In this document: piece by piece, positions 35,965-45,072 of the stretch
Layout of the letters: every line of letters starts with the position of its first letter
Numbering within the stretch: the first letter of the stretch is position 1
Source: Enterovibrio baiacu
GTDB taxonomy: Bacteria > Pseudomonadota > Gammaproteobacteria > Enterobacterales > Vibrionaceae
DNA: 64,000 bases
Assembly (NCBI RefSeq): GCF_004120195.1
Contig: NZ_SCHN01000008.1
Location: forward strand, 285,973-349,972
Direction: 5' to 3'
Translations under genes and position numbers: made by a program
Notes under the pieces: model-generated
What the model was told of the DNA's origin: nothing
The model's database searches: none
Seen by the model: only the letters and a program-made list of their open reading frames with translations

Positions 35965-36543
35965 ATGGCCCAGCTGTACTTCTATTACTCTGCAATGAAT
36001 GCGGGTAAGTCGACGACACTGCTTCAATCGTCATTCAATTACCAAGAGCGCGGCATGAATCCGCTTATCTTCACCGCTGCCATTGATGATCGCTATGGGT
36101 TGGGCAAAGTCAGTTCACGTATTGGCCTTCAAGCCGACGCGCAATTATTCTCACCTGAAGACAACATTTTTGCTGCGGTGAGCGACATCAACAGCAATCA
36201 AAAAGTCGATTGTTTGTTGGTGGACGAGTGCCAGTTTTTGACGAAAGAACAGGTGCATCAAATTACCGAAGTGGTCGATAAATTGCGTATTCCTGCGCTG
36301 TGTTACGGCCTTCGCACTGACTTTCTTGGTGAATTGTTCGAAGGGTCGAAATACCTGTTGGCGTGGGCAGACAAATTGGTTGAGCTAAAAACCATTTGTC
36401 ACTGCGGACGTAAAGCAAACATGGTTATTCGTACTGATGCTGATGGCAACGCGATTGCTGATGGTGATCAGGTTGTGATTGGCGGCAATGACAGATACGA
36501 ATCGGTCTGCCGTGTGCATTACAAAGAAGCGCTGGGTAAATAA
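35965..36543 (+). CDS. tdk: Thymidine kinase
   Basis: Salvage enzyme phosphorylating thymidine with ATP (192 aa). The P-loop is [11 protein letters not shown] (about 11-21), Walker B is LLVDECQF (about 85-92), and the zinc ribbon cysteines are in [10 protein letters not shown] and VCRVHY (about 145-188). CTCGGGAGAG provides the ribosome site. It ends at a bidirectional terminator facing the molybdenum cofactor operon. Confidence 0.97.
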   Translation: MAQLYFYYSAMNAGKSTTLLQSSFNYQERGMNPLIFTAAIDDRYGLGKVSSRIGLQADAQLFSPEDNIFAAVSDINSNQKVDCLLVDECQFLTKEQVHQITEVVDKLRIPALCYGLRTDFLGELFEGSKYLLAWADKLVELKTICHCGRKANMVIRTDADGNAIADGDQVVIGGNDRYESVCRVHYKEALGK

Positions 36544-36610
36544 GCGCAGCTGAAACGACAGTGGCTGAAACGAATAGCAACAGGCACAGTCACGTTTCAA
36601 AATAAATCTA

Positions 36611-36638
36611 AAAAGCGGCGATTATCGCCGCTTTTTTT
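36611..36638. terminator. Bidirectional terminator between tdk and the mob-moeA gene
   Basis: AAAAGCGGCGA (36611-36621), loop TTA, TCGCCGCTTTT (36625-36635). It ends tdk and also the minus-strand tupABC-mobA-mobB/moeA operon. Confidence 0.93.
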
Positions 36639-36678
36639 GTGCCTGAATACGCTTTGGCTGTGTGGGACAGACGAAACG

Positions 36679-38472
36679 CTACAGTCGAGATGCCAGTGGA
36701 ATGATGGTGACACGATCGCCCACTTCCGCATTGTCCACGTCCGGCGCGACTTCAATTAAGCAATTGGCCTCACTCATTGAACGTAAAATACCTGAACCTT
36801 GTGAGCCCGTTGATCTGACTTCTAGCTGGCCATTGGCGCTGATGCTGTATATACCGCGAGTATATTCAGTGCGTCCGCGGCGCGAGCGAATACGTTCTTG
36901 TGTCATCGCCGATAGCGTTTCAGGCTGCCAATAAACGTCTCCCTGCATTTTTCGTACTGCAGGCTCAACAAATTGTAGGAACGTCACCATCACGGCGACA
37001 GGGTTGCCTGGCAGCCCAAAGAACGGAACATCGCCCAGCTTGCCGAAAGCGAGCGGTCTGCCGGGGCGCATGTTTACGCGCCAAAAATTAATGTCACCCA
37101 GCTGGTCTAACACGGTTTTGATGTAGTCAGCATCGCCCACAGAGACACCACCGGACGAAATCACCATGTCGGCTTGTTCAGTTGCAGCACTGAGCGTGGC
37201 GTGTAATGCCGCTTCGGTGTCTTCAATAATGCCGAAATCGAGGATCTCGCAACCGAGTTTGGTGAGCATGGCGCGTAGCGTGTATCGGTTCGCATCATAA
37301 ATGCAGTGAGATTTTGCGGCAGTGCCTGGCGCTTGTACCTCATCGCCGGTTGAGAACAAGGCTACCTTGATGGGTTTGAACACTTCAGCGCTGTCAAAAC
37401 CGAGCGATGCCATCATCCCGAGTTCCGCTGCGCCAATGCGCTTTCCGGTATGAAAGACCGTCGTGCCTTTTCGAAGGTCTTCACCTGATTGACGGACATT
37501 TTGCCCTGCTCGGATACCGCCTTTGGTCGTGTCGAAAGACACGGTGCCGTTATCGTCGCTTGCTTGTTCGCGCATGATCACCGTATCCGCGCCCTCAGGA
37601 ACGGGTGCGCCCGTCATAATGCGCACGCATTCTCCCGCCGTAAGGGTTTCCGCGTAGTGGTGACCAGCAAACACCTCACCCACGAGGCGATAGCTTTCGC
37701 GCTCAATGTCGTCACTGCGGATGGCATAGCCGTCCATTGCTGAATTGGTCGAAGAGGGCACGTTCACGGGCGCAATGATATCCATTGCCAACACTCGATG
37801 AGGTAATGCGTTCAGATCGCATGTTTCGGTGTGTTCGGACACCGCAATCGCTTCCAGGATTTTTGCTCGGCCGTCGTCCACCGACAACATGGTTGGCGAC
37901 AGTGAATCGCACGTCGCAGTTTGTGCGTGATGGCTTTCGATCCAACGTTGAATAAACGCCACCAAGCTCGCAATGTCATTGATATCTAAACGAGGCAGGG
38001 ATGTTGATGGAAGTTCGGCAGAAGAGGCAGAAGAAGAGGAGTCATCGCTGGCGACCGCCACAATGTTGGGATCATCTGGGTGAAGCCAAGGCTTGTTGAG
38101 TGCTGCGCGATGAAGCTCTATTTTGGGGAAAGCGTTGTGTTTAAAGCCTTCCACTAACACCAAATCCGCGTTGTTCTGATCGAGTTGCCCGAGCAATTGA
38201 TTGAGCGTGCATTCGTGATCGGGGGTTTCTGTCATCAATGCGTGACGATAGCGAGAGCTGATCAACATTTGTGTCGCCCCCGCTTTGCGCAGGCGATAAC
38301 TGTCTTTACCCGGTTGATCGACATCAAAATCATGATGCGCGTGTTTGACCATGGCAATGCGAATGCCTTTTTCGACCAAGGCTGGAATGAGTTTTTCCAG
38401 CAGGGTCGTTTTACCTGTTCCACTAAATGCTGCAAACCCTAACACGGGCAGTGAGCAATGGGTCAGGCTCAT
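36679..38472 (-). CDS. MobB-MoeA fusion, molybdenum/tungsten cofactor biosynthesis
   Basis: 597 aa fusion of two cofactor proteins. Residues 1 to about 175 are MobB: P-loop GFAAFSGTGKTTLLEKL (about 12-28), VKHAHHDFDVDQPGKDS and VLVEGFKHNAFPKIELHR. Residues about 200-597 are MoeA, which inserts Mo or W into molybdopterin: VNVPSSTNSAMDGYA, RIMTGAPVPEGADTVIMRE, SSGGVSVGDADYIK and GLPGNPVAVMVTF. It is the last gene of a minus-strand operon after mobA (4-bp overlap) and tupABC. MobB with MobA would add GMP to make the bis-MGD cofactor used by the formate dehydrogenase encoded nearby. Confidence 0.93.
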   Translation of the reverse strand: MSLTHCSLPVLGFAAFSGTGKTTLLEKLIPALVEKGIRIAMVKHAHHDFDVDQPGKDSYRLRKAGATQMLISSRYRHALMTETPDHECTLNQLLGQLDQNNADLVLVEGFKHNAFPKIELHRAALNKPWLHPDDPNIVAVASDDSSSSASSAELPSTSLPRLDINDIASLVAFIQRWIESHHAQTATCDSLSPTMLSVDDGRAKILEAIAVSEHTETCDLNALPHRVLAMDIIAPVNVPSSTNSAMDGYAIRSDDIERESYRLVGEVFAGHHYAETLTAGECVRIMTGAPVPEGADTVIMREQASDDNGTVSFDTTKGGIRAGQNVRQSGEDLRKGTTVFHTGKRIGAAELGMMASLGFDSAEVFKPIKVALFSTGDEVQAPGTAAKSHCIYDANRYTLRAMLTKLGCEILDFGIIEDTEAALHATLSAATEQADMVISSGGVSVGDADYIKTVLDQLGDINFWRVNMRPGRPLAFGKLGDVPFFGLPGNPVAVMVTFLQFVEPAVRKMQGDVYWQPETLSAMTQERIRSRRGRTEYTRGIYSISANGQLEVRSTGSQGSGILRSMSEANCLIEVAPDVDNAEVGDRVTIIPLASRL

Positions 38473-39053
38473 GACAACTCTCCGTAACGCACCAGCTCGT
38501 CGGGCGTGTTGAGGTTGATGAAGGCATCATGCTCGGCGCTGAAATCCACAAAGACGGTATTGCAGAGGTCGTAGAGCAGGACAATTTTGCGGTCACCGTT
38601 CGCGAGAAACGTGTTCAGTCTTTCGAAAATGCTGCGCTTCATCATGGTCACAACCGGCTGTACCGATTCACCATCATGAGCAACCACGATTTCAGCGTCT
38701 GCGCTGATGGCGTGATACATCTTTTCCAGCAAGGTGTGGGGCAGGTTAGGGCAATCGCAAGGGACGAAGCCAAGCCACTCACTGTCGATGTTCGACATCG
38801 CCGCATGCATGCCGCCTAATGGGCCGGGAAAGCCCTCCAACACATCACCAAAAACCGGGCCGTACTGTTCGTACCTTTCTTGGTTTCGGTTGGCGTTAAT
38901 CGCAATGGTTGCGCCTTGCTCTGTCAGGCGCTCATGGACGAATTCAATAAACGGTTTACCGTTGAGTGTCACAAGCCCTTTGTCTTGGCCGCCCATGCGG
39001 CGTGCTTGTCCGCCGGCAAGAATGACCCACGTAGTTTCAGGATGCGAAGGCAT
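38469..39053 (-). CDS. mobA: Molybdenum cofactor guanylyltransferase
   Basis: 194 aa enzyme that attaches GMP to Mo/W-molybdopterin to form the guanine-dinucleotide cofactor of DMSO-reductase-family enzymes. The N-terminal nucleotide motif is VILAGGQARRMGGQDKGL (about 10-27), and FVPCDCPNLP (about 96-105) holds the metal-binding region. Its start overlaps the end of tupC by 17 bp and its stop overlaps the MobB-MoeA start by 4 bp, so it is tightly embedded in the operon. Confidence 0.95.
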   Translation of the reverse strand: MPSHPETTWVILAGGQARRMGGQDKGLVTLNGKPFIEFVHERLTEQGATIAINANRNQERYEQYGPVFGDVLEGFPGPLGGMHAAMSNIDSEWLGFVPCDCPNLPHTLLEKMYHAISADAEIVVAHDGESVQPVVTMMKRSIFERLNTFLANGDRKIVLLYDLCNTVFVDFSAEHDAFINLNTPDELVRYGELS

Positions 39054-39750
39054 GGTTATCCTTGTTAATGATATTGAGTTTTGGTTTGTGTATGAGGCGT
39101 TGGTTTTCCAGTAACCATTGCTGATTACAGCCGTCGGTGAGCGTGTTTGGGTGGTGGCTGGTCAGCACTAAACTCGCGCCGCGGTCACGCAAATCATCGA
39201 CCATGATTTTTTGTGCGTTGATCGCTTCTACATCGAGGTTAGCGCAGGATTCGTCCATCAACAAAATCGAAGGATTAATCGCCCAAGCACGTGCCATGGC
39301 CACTTTCTGTTTTTCACCGCCAGAGAGCACAGAAATATGCTCGCGACTCAGCGATTCTAGCCCAATCATACGTAATGCCTGCATTGTAAGCTGTCGCTGT
39401 TTTCTTTGACAGACATGCTTTCCTTTCAGGCCATAAGCGATGTTTTCAATCACTGAACCATCGAACAAATACGGCGATTGGTGCATGTAAATCACACCAC
39501 TTTGCCCCGTAAAACCCGCTAAACGTTGTAGCCAAGAGGCGCGAGCAAGGTTGAGAGAACCACTGGAAGGGCGCTGAATACCCGCGAGCACCTTTAGCAG
39601 GGTTGTTTTGCCAATGCCGTTTTGACCTGAGAGGTACACGGCATCACCTGGACACAGCTTCAATGAGGGAATATGAAACAACAAACGGTGTTTGTATTTC
39701 ACTGAGAGATCAACAGCTTCTAAGATTATCTGACTCATATTCTCGCTCAA
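39037..39750 (-). CDS. tupC: Tungstate ABC transporter, ATP-binding subunit
   Basis: 237 aa ABC ATPase. Walker A is GQNGIGKTTLLKVLAG (about 42-57), the signature is LSGGEKQKVAMARA (about 141-154), and Walker B is SILLMDESCANLD. It energises the TupB permease. The tup rather than mod/wtp assignment rests on TupA and TupB, which have the Tup-type layout (single permease, TTTS-type binding protein). One base separates it from tupB. Confidence 0.88.
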   Translation of the reverse strand: MSENMSQIILEAVDLSVKYKHRLLFHIPSLKLCPGDAVYLSGQNGIGKTTLLKVLAGIQRPSSGSLNLARASWLQRLAGFTGQSGVIYMHQSPYLFDGSVIENIAYGLKGKHVCQRKQRQLTMQALRMIGLESLSREHISVLSGGEKQKVAMARAWAINPSILLMDESCANLDVEAINAQKIMVDDLRDRGASLVLTSHHPNTLTDGCNQQWLLENQRLIHKPKLNIINKDNHAFAS

Positions 39751-39751
39751 G

Positions 39752-40450
39752 TTAGGTTCTCAAGTGGCCATTGCCATGGGCAAAGCTAATGAAGAAGTTC
39801 ATGGTGAGTGCCAACAACAGCAACACCATGCCGAGTGCGATGCCTTGCGCGAAGGCACCCTTAGACGTTTCTAGCGCAATCGCGGTAGGAATATTTCGTG
39901 TGTAATACAGGATGTTGCCGCCGACCATCATGGAGCACCCAACCTCTGTGATGATGCGGCTGAATGCAGTGATCACAGCGGCAAGCAAAGGGAAACGGAT
40001 TTCCCACATCAAGGTCATCATGGCGCGAGGAATGGATGCACCGAGCGTATAGGCCGTCTCCCACGCGCGTCGGTCACTGTTTTGGAATGCTGCGTGCATC
40101 ATGGAAATCAAGATCGGGAAGCTGATCAGGATCTGTCCCAATATCATCGCCTTTTGCGTAAACAGCATCTTCCAATCACCCAGCGGGCCGGCGCGAGACA
40201 GCATCATATAAAGCAGTAATCCCACCACCACGGTCGGCACAGATTGAAGCGTATTGACGAGAGACAGCACAAACCATTTGCCCGGCACCTGCCAATACGC
40301 AAGGGCGAAGCTGATGAGAAGAGCTGGAATTAAGACCAGCCCGATAGCGATAAGAGACACTGAAAACGACACACCAACAATGCCCCATAGCGTTGTATCG
40401 CCGCTAAACAGCAGGGAAACCGCTTGTTGGGTGGTGTCGAGTAAGTTCAT
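39752..40450 (-). CDS. tupB: Tungstate ABC transporter, permease
   Basis: 232 aa inner-membrane permease with about five or six hydrophobic helices. The ABC coupling motif is in EVGCSMMVGGNILYYTRNIPTAI (about residues 170-192, EAA-like region ETAYTLGASIPRAMM just before). It overlaps the tupA stop by one base (TAATG) and is 1 bp from tupC. It carries the oxyanion across the membrane. Confidence 0.9.
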   Translation of the reverse strand: MNLLDTTQQAVSLLFSGDTTLWGIVGVSFSVSLIAIGLVLIPALLISFALAYWQVPGKWFVLSLVNTLQSVPTVVVGLLLYMMLSRAGPLGDWKMLFTQKAMILGQILISFPILISMMHAAFQNSDRRAWETAYTLGASIPRAMMTLMWEIRFPLLAAVITAFSRIITEVGCSMMVGGNILYYTRNIPTAIALETSKGAFAQGIALGMVLLLLALTMNFFISFAHGNGHLRT

Positions 40451-41262
40451 TAGCTTGCGTCCGCCACAAAGAGTTGCTGGCCGCTGACCTTGAAGTTATC
40501 AATCAAGTGTTGGGCTTTTTCGTTTACCAGCCAATCGCTGAACTTTTTCGCGCCTTGGTAGTTCAAATCAGGGTAGCGAGTCGGGTTGATCAAGATAACC
40601 TGATAAGGGTTAAACAGACGGTCATCGCCTTCGACTAACACGGCCATGTCGAGTTTGCTTTGGTATGCCAGCCAGGTACCTCTGTCGGTAAGGGCATAAC
40701 CTTGTAATTCATTCGCCATCGTCAGTGTAGGGCCCATTCCTTGGCCCACAGCCTTGTAACCAGAAAATGTCGGTTGTACGCTCGCCGCTTCCCAAAGCAG
40801 TCGTTCTTTTTTGTGGGTGCCAGAATCATCACCACGAGAAATAAACGTCTGATTCATTTCAGCCACCTTGCTCAATGCTTGTGTGACGCTTTTGCTGCCC
40901 TTGATGTTGGCAGGGTCACTCTGTGGGCCAACAAGCACGAAATCGTTGTACATCAGGGCGCGGGGTAACACGCCAAACCCTTTATCGACAAAGGTGGCTT
41001 CGGCGTTTGGTGCGTGGGTCATCACCACATCCACATCGCCATTTTCTCCCATCTTTAGGGCTTTACCTGTCCCTGCTGCTAGGACTTGCACGTCATACCC
41101 CGTGTCTTTTTTAAATTCTGGAAGAAGAAAATCGAGCAACCCTGAATGGTAAGTACTGGTGGTGGTCGCAAGGCGAATCACCTCCGCCGCATTGGCGGTG
41201 AAGCAGATTGAAAGGAGTAAGCCTGTTAGTGCAATGGTTTTGGTTTTTCTTATGATTGTCAT
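40450..41262 (-). CDS. tupA: Tungstate ABC transporter, periplasmic binding protein
   Basis: About 270 aa. The start MTIIRKTKTIAL gives a signal peptide ending near FTANAAEV; an upstream in-frame Met (41289) is disfavoured because it only lengthens the leader. The mature protein begins IRLATTTSTYHSGLLDFLLP, with the TTTS-type oxyanion-binding motif of TupA. GDVDVVMTHAPNAE and ISRGDDSGTHKKE are further family motifs. TupA proteins bind tungstate with high selectivity over molybdate; that property is established for the family and inferred here. A sigma-54-type promoter lies 75 bp upstream. Confidence 0.9.
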   Translation of the reverse strand: MTIIRKTKTIALTGLLLSICFTANAAEVIRLATTTSTYHSGLLDFLLPEFKKDTGYDVQVLAAGTGKALKMGENGDVDVVMTHAPNAEATFVDKGFGVLPRALMYNDFVLVGPQSDPANIKGSKSVTQALSKVAEMNQTFISRGDDSGTHKKERLLWEAASVQPTFSGYKAVGQGMGPTLTMANELQGYALTDRGTWLAYQSKLDMAVLVEGDDRLFNPYQVILINPTRYPDLNYQGAKKFSDWLVNEKAQHLIDNFKVSGQQLFVADAS

Positions 41263-41336
41263 TTGTCTTCCTGACGTTGTTGACGACACTTCTTATCGTT
41301 TGGCAGTGAAAATTAGCCTCTGGTGACCCTAGACTT

Positions 41337-41352
41337 AGCAACAAAAATGCCA
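41337..41352 (-). promoter_or_regulatory. Sigma-54 (-24/-12) promoter of the tup-mob operon
   Basis: On the minus strand TGGCATTTTTGTTGCT: GG and GC dinucleotides with exactly 10 nt between, very close to the consensus TGGCAC-N5-TTGCW. Predicted start near 41326, about 64 nt before tupA. Activator-like sequence lies upstream at 41472-41505. Confidence 0.8.
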
Positions 41353-41471
41353 ACCTTGCTATTTGTGGTGGAATTGCCTTATCGTTATGAAATATAAGAG
41401 GTTAAATGTTCATATGCGGATATTGGTAAGTCATGTTCGTGCATGAAAAAGTGATGCTGCTATCGGACTGA

Positions 41472-41505
41472 GTCAAAATGTCCCATGTATCATATGGGCA
41501 CCTGA
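41472..41505. promoter_or_regulatory. Candidate enhancer (activator-binding) site upstream of tupA
   Basis: GTCAAAATGTCCC (41472-41484) is identical to a 13-mer at 48106-48118 upstream of another sigma-54 promoter. Six bases on, ATGGGCAC begins a weaker inverted copy. The centre lies about 150 bp upstream of the predicted tup start, the usual distance for a sigma-54 activator. It is also 42 bp before the response-regulator gene, which could give autoregulation. Confidence 0.6.
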
Positions 41506-41526
41506 GAGAGGAAAGGCATTCAAGAA

Positions 41527-42909
41527 ATGAAAGATGCATTACAGCAGTTTGGGTTTTCCGCCTTGGTGGTTGATGATGAACCCGGCATGCGCGCGATACT
41601 GAACAAAGCGCTATCGAAAAAGCTCACTCAGGTAGAAACCGCCTCTTCTCTTGAAGAAGCGGAAGCCTTGCGAAAGCGAAACCATTTTGACTTGTTGATT
41701 GTCGACATCAACCTTCCCGGACGCTCTGGCATTGATTGGCATGAAGCCTTTAATGACGATGAGCGCCGAAGCGACATTATCTTCATGACAGGCTATGCTG
41801 AGCTGGAAACCGCTATCAAAGCGCTGCGAGCGGGTGCATCCGATTTTATTCTTAAGCCGTTCAATCTCGAACAAATGCTGCAATCTGTTCAGCGCTGTTT
41901 AGATAAACGCATGATGGAACGACGAAATGTCGCATTGCAACGCGATGTCGCGCGATCTTTCCCTGTCGACATCATTGGCGATGCACCCAAAACGTTGGCG
42001 ATGCGTGAGTTGGTTTCACGCCTTGCCCCATCGCCTGCCGCTGTCTTGATTGAAGGTGAATCTGGCACAGGCAAAGAGTTGGTGGCGCGTGCGTTACATG
42101 CGGTAAGCAGCCGAAGTGGCCCTTTTGTGCCCTTGAACTGTGGGGCGATTGCACCGGAGTTATTGGAAAGCGAGCTCTTTGGTCATGTGGCAGGCGCATT
42201 TACAGGTGCAAGAAAAAGCAAAGATGGCCTGTTCCGCGTGGCTGACAAAGGCACGTTGTTTCTTGATGAAATCGGCGAAATGCCATTGTCGATGCAAGCT
42301 TCGCTCCTTCGAACCTTGGAGCAGAAAACCATTCGTCCTGTTGGGGCTGAGCGCGAAGTGAATGTGGATGTGCGCATTGTGGCCGCCACCAACCGCAACC
42401 TGCATGAAGAAGTTGCAGCAGGGCGTTTTCGCAAAGACTTGTTCTACCGCTTGAATGTCTTGTCGGTAGAGATCCCGCCGCTGAGAGAGCGCGTTGAAGA
42501 CATAGGCCTTTTGCTCAATCACTTCTCCGAGATGCTCGCCAGAGACATGGGAATGAAACCCGTGGTATGGGCAAATGACGAAGTGGCGGCCATGCAACAG
42601 TATGGTTGGCCGGGTAACATTCGAGAGCTCAAAAACACCGTGGAACGCGCGATATTACTCGGCAAACCCGATGTCACGCAGTGGCTTGGTAACGCTGGCG
42701 TGACCGTATCGGTGCATGAGGTTGAGCGTGACGTCGAGGAAGCAGGCGTACAAGAAGACGGTTATCCGTTAGGTTGGCCGTTGAAAGACGTTGAACGTGC
42801 GCACATCGAGCGGGTGGTCGATGCGCATGAAGGGAATAAATCTGCTGCGGCGCGCCAACTGGGTGTGGCGAGAAAGACCTTAGAGCGCAAGTTCAAAGAA
42901 TGGCTGTAA
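41527..42909 (+). CDS. Sigma-54-dependent response regulator (NtrC family)
   Basis: 460 aa enhancer-binding protein. The receiver domain (about 8-125) has acidic pocket VVDDEPG (Asp16-17) and phospho-acceptor Asp60 in LLIVDINLPG. The AAA+ domain has Walker A GESGTGKELVARA (about 178-190), the sigma-54 contact loop GAFTGA (223-228) and LFLDEIGEM. The C-terminal Fis-type HTH is NKSAAARQLGVARKTLERKFKE. The kinase gene follows. Its genomic place between tup-mob and the formate dehydrogenase genes, plus the local -24/-12 promoters, suggests that it controls this island. An orthologous gene sits in the V. cholerae formate dehydrogenase cluster, from memory. Confidence 0.93.
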   Translation: MKDALQQFGFSALVVDDEPGMRAILNKALSKKLTQVETASSLEEAEALRKRNHFDLLIVDINLPGRSGIDWHEAFNDDERRSDIIFMTGYAELETAIKALRAGASDFILKPFNLEQMLQSVQRCLDKRMMERRNVALQRDVARSFPVDIIGDAPKTLAMRELVSRLAPSPAAVLIEGESGTGKELVARALHAVSSRSGPFVPLNCGAIAPELLESELFGHVAGAFTGARKSKDGLFRVADKGTLFLDEIGEMPLSMQASLLRTLEQKTIRPVGAEREVNVDVRIVAATNRNLHEEVAAGRFRKDLFYRLNVLSVEIPPLRERVEDIGLLLNHFSEMLARDMGMKPVVWANDEVAAMQQYGWPGNIRELKNTVERAILLGKPDVTQWLGNAGVTVSVHEVERDVEEAGVQEDGYPLGWPLKDVERAHIERVVDAHEGNKSAAARQLGVARKTLERKFKEWL

Positions 42910-42967
42910 CCATGGTGTGCTTATCCCGCCGCCACGCAAGCACGTGCTTTACATGGGGTGGCTGCGG

Positions 42968-45004
42968 ATGAAGTGGCTAACGAAGTGGCGAACACGATTT
43001 CGTACTGCGGTGCGTTATCGTCTGTTGGCATTAACGTCAGTTCCGATTTTATTGACGCTACTCGTCTTGATAGGGCTCACGTTGTATTGGACGGTGGCGT
43101 ATTCATGGACCAACGCTTTGGCGGGGGTTCGCGCCGATCTTGCGGTGGCGAGCAACAGCATGGAAGTGTTGCAGCGAGAGCAACGTCGCCAACTTCACGC
43201 CATCGCAGATTCCTATGAATTCCAAATGCAAATCCAAACCGACCCTGATGGGCTCACTGCATGGGCGCAATCACGGGCGGGGAAATACGATGTGGATTTT
43301 CTTGCTGTGTATGCAGCGGAAGATATCGATCGCCTGCCGCAAACCTTGCGTCTTCCGTTACTCAGAGGCCAGCAGCGCACCTTCTTCCAAGTCATGTCAG
43401 AAATAGAGTTAGCATCGCTCACCAACGACCTTCCTGCCCGCGCTGAAATTCCGCTTTTGAACGAAAACACCTTTGAAGAACGTGGGCTGATCAGCCGCAG
43501 TTTACTGCCGCTTTTCGATGCCAATGGCGAGCTAGAGTGGATCGTGGATGGCGGTATCTTACTCAATAACAGCACGGTACTGGTGGATAGGATCCGCGAC
43601 CTTGTTTTCCCCGAAGGAAAACTGCCCGATGCAGGTGTGGGCACCGTTACCCTCTTTTTGGACGACGTTCGCGTCAGTACCAATGTGCCGTTAAACAGTG
43701 AGAGCAAATTTGGCCGCGCCATTGGTACGCGCGTGTCGCAAGAAGTGCAGCAAACGGTATTGGTGGAAGGGGAGGAGTGGGTAGACCGCGCCTATGTGTA
43801 TGACGCTTGGTATATTTCGGCATACATGCCAATTCGAGATTTCAACAATAGCGTGATTGGTATGCTTTACACTGGCTATCTCGAATGGCCGTTTATTAGT
43901 CGCTATTTGACCAACATTGTCGAATTGGGCATTGGTGTGTTGCTCACACTCCTTGTGTCCGGGTTATTTGTCTACCGTGGCGCACGGGATCTGTTCCGCC
44001 CGATAGAAAAAATTCACCGAGCTGTACGCCTCGTCCAATTCGAAAAAGACATCAGGATTGGCAAGCTAGGGCTTGACCCTGAGCACGAGCTGGCAAGTTT
44101 GGCGCGTCAGTTCGACAGCATGCTTGACCAGCTAAAGCAGCAAAACGATGCGATTCGCCAAAACGCGTTAGAGCTTGAAGACAAAGTGCGCCAGCGCACG
44201 GCGAGCTTGCATGAACGCACTGAGCAGCTGGGCTACCACATCAAACTGTTAGAGCAGACACGAAACAAACTCTTACTCAATGAAAAACTGGCGGCCTTGG
44301 GTGAGCTAACCGCAGGCATTGCCCACGAAATCAATAACCCAGCGGCGGTGATCCTTGGCAATATCGAGCTCATGGAATATGAACTCGGACAGCATGCCGA
44401 TTTGGTGTCTGAGGAAATGTCGGCAGTCTTAGCGCAAATCGACCGTATTCGAAACATCACGCGCAGCCTGTTGCAATACAGTCGCCAAGGCGGCGTGCAA
44501 GATGAAATCACTTGGCAGCGTGTAAACCCAGTCATAGAAGAAAGCGTCACCTTGGTACGTTCAGGAACCAAGAAACAAGACGTTGAAATCGTGACGGCGT
44601 TGAATGCCAAATGCAGCGTAGAGATTAACCGTCATCAATTGCTGCAAGTCTTGGTTAACCTGCAAATGAATGGCATTCATGCCATGAACGACAAAGGTAA
44701 ACTGACTGTTCGCTCAGACGATTGGATCGACGAGCGCGGCGACACCATCGGCGCAGTTATTGCGGTCGAAGACTTTGGCTGCGGTATCGCGAACGAAAAT
44801 TTGACCAAAGTGTTCGACCCGTTTTTTACCACCAGACGATCAGGAACTGGCTTAGGCTTGTCTGTGACACAAGGTATTGTGAGCGGTTTGGGGGGCGAGA
44901 TTAAGGTTGAGTCAGAAGTGGGGAAAGGCAGTACATTCGTGCTGTATCTCAGAGAGAAAATCCCGTCTGATGATGACATTGCACCATTGAAAATGCTTGA
45001 GTAG
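42968..45004 (+). CDS. Membrane sensor histidine kinase, partner of the sigma-54 regulator
   Basis: About 678 aa. TM1 is near 15-40 (LLALTSVPILLTLLVLIGLTL). A large periplasmic Cache-type sensor region follows to about residue 300, then TM2 (VELGIGVLLTLLVSGLFVY), a HAMP-like stretch and a coiled coil. The HisKA domain has His453 in LTAGIAHEINNPAAV, and the HATPase_c domain has VEDFGCGI, FDPFFTTRRSGTGLGL and GGEIKVESEVGKGSTF. The ATG at 42968 has GGGGTGG upstream; a GTG at 42917 in the same frame would extend it. The periplasmic ligand is unknown; formate or an electron-acceptor-linked signal is only a guess from context. A terminator follows. Confidence 0.92.
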   Translation: MKWLTKWRTRFRTAVRYRLLALTSVPILLTLLVLIGLTLYWTVAYSWTNALAGVRADLAVASNSMEVLQREQRRQLHAIADSYEFQMQIQTDPDGLTAWAQSRAGKYDVDFLAVYAAEDIDRLPQTLRLPLLRGQQRTFFQVMSEIELASLTNDLPARAEIPLLNENTFEERGLISRSLLPLFDANGELEWIVDGGILLNNSTVLVDRIRDLVFPEGKLPDAGVGTVTLFLDDVRVSTNVPLNSESKFGRAIGTRVSQEVQQTVLVEGEEWVDRAYVYDAWYISAYMPIRDFNNSVIGMLYTGYLEWPFISRYLTNIVELGIGVLLTLLVSGLFVYRGARDLFRPIEKIHRAVRLVQFEKDIRIGKLGLDPEHELASLARQFDSMLDQLKQQNDAIRQNALELEDKVRQRTASLHERTEQLGYHIKLLEQTRNKLLLNEKLAALGELTAGIAHEINNPAAVILGNIELMEYELGQHADLVSEEMSAVLAQIDRIRNITRSLLQYSRQGGVQDEITWQRVNPVIEESVTLVRSGTKKQDVEIVTALNAKCSVEINRHQLLQVLVNLQMNGIHAMNDKGKLTVRSDDWIDERGDTIGAVIAVEDFGCGIANENLTKVFDPFFTTRRSGTGLGLSVTQGIVSGLGGEIKVESEVGKGSTFVLYLREKIPSDDDIAPLKMLE

Positions 45005-45020
45005 CGAGTGACGCGTGAAA

Positions 45021-45050
45021 CAAAAAACACGCCATCGTCGGCGTGTTTTT
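45021..45050. terminator. Bidirectional terminator after the kinase gene
   Basis: ACACGCC (45027-45033), loop ATCGTC, GGCGTGT (45040-45046), with A-run and T-run. It separates the kinase gene from the convergent HTH regulator. Confidence 0.92.
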
Positions 45051-45072
45051 TATTGTCTGATATCGTTAAACA

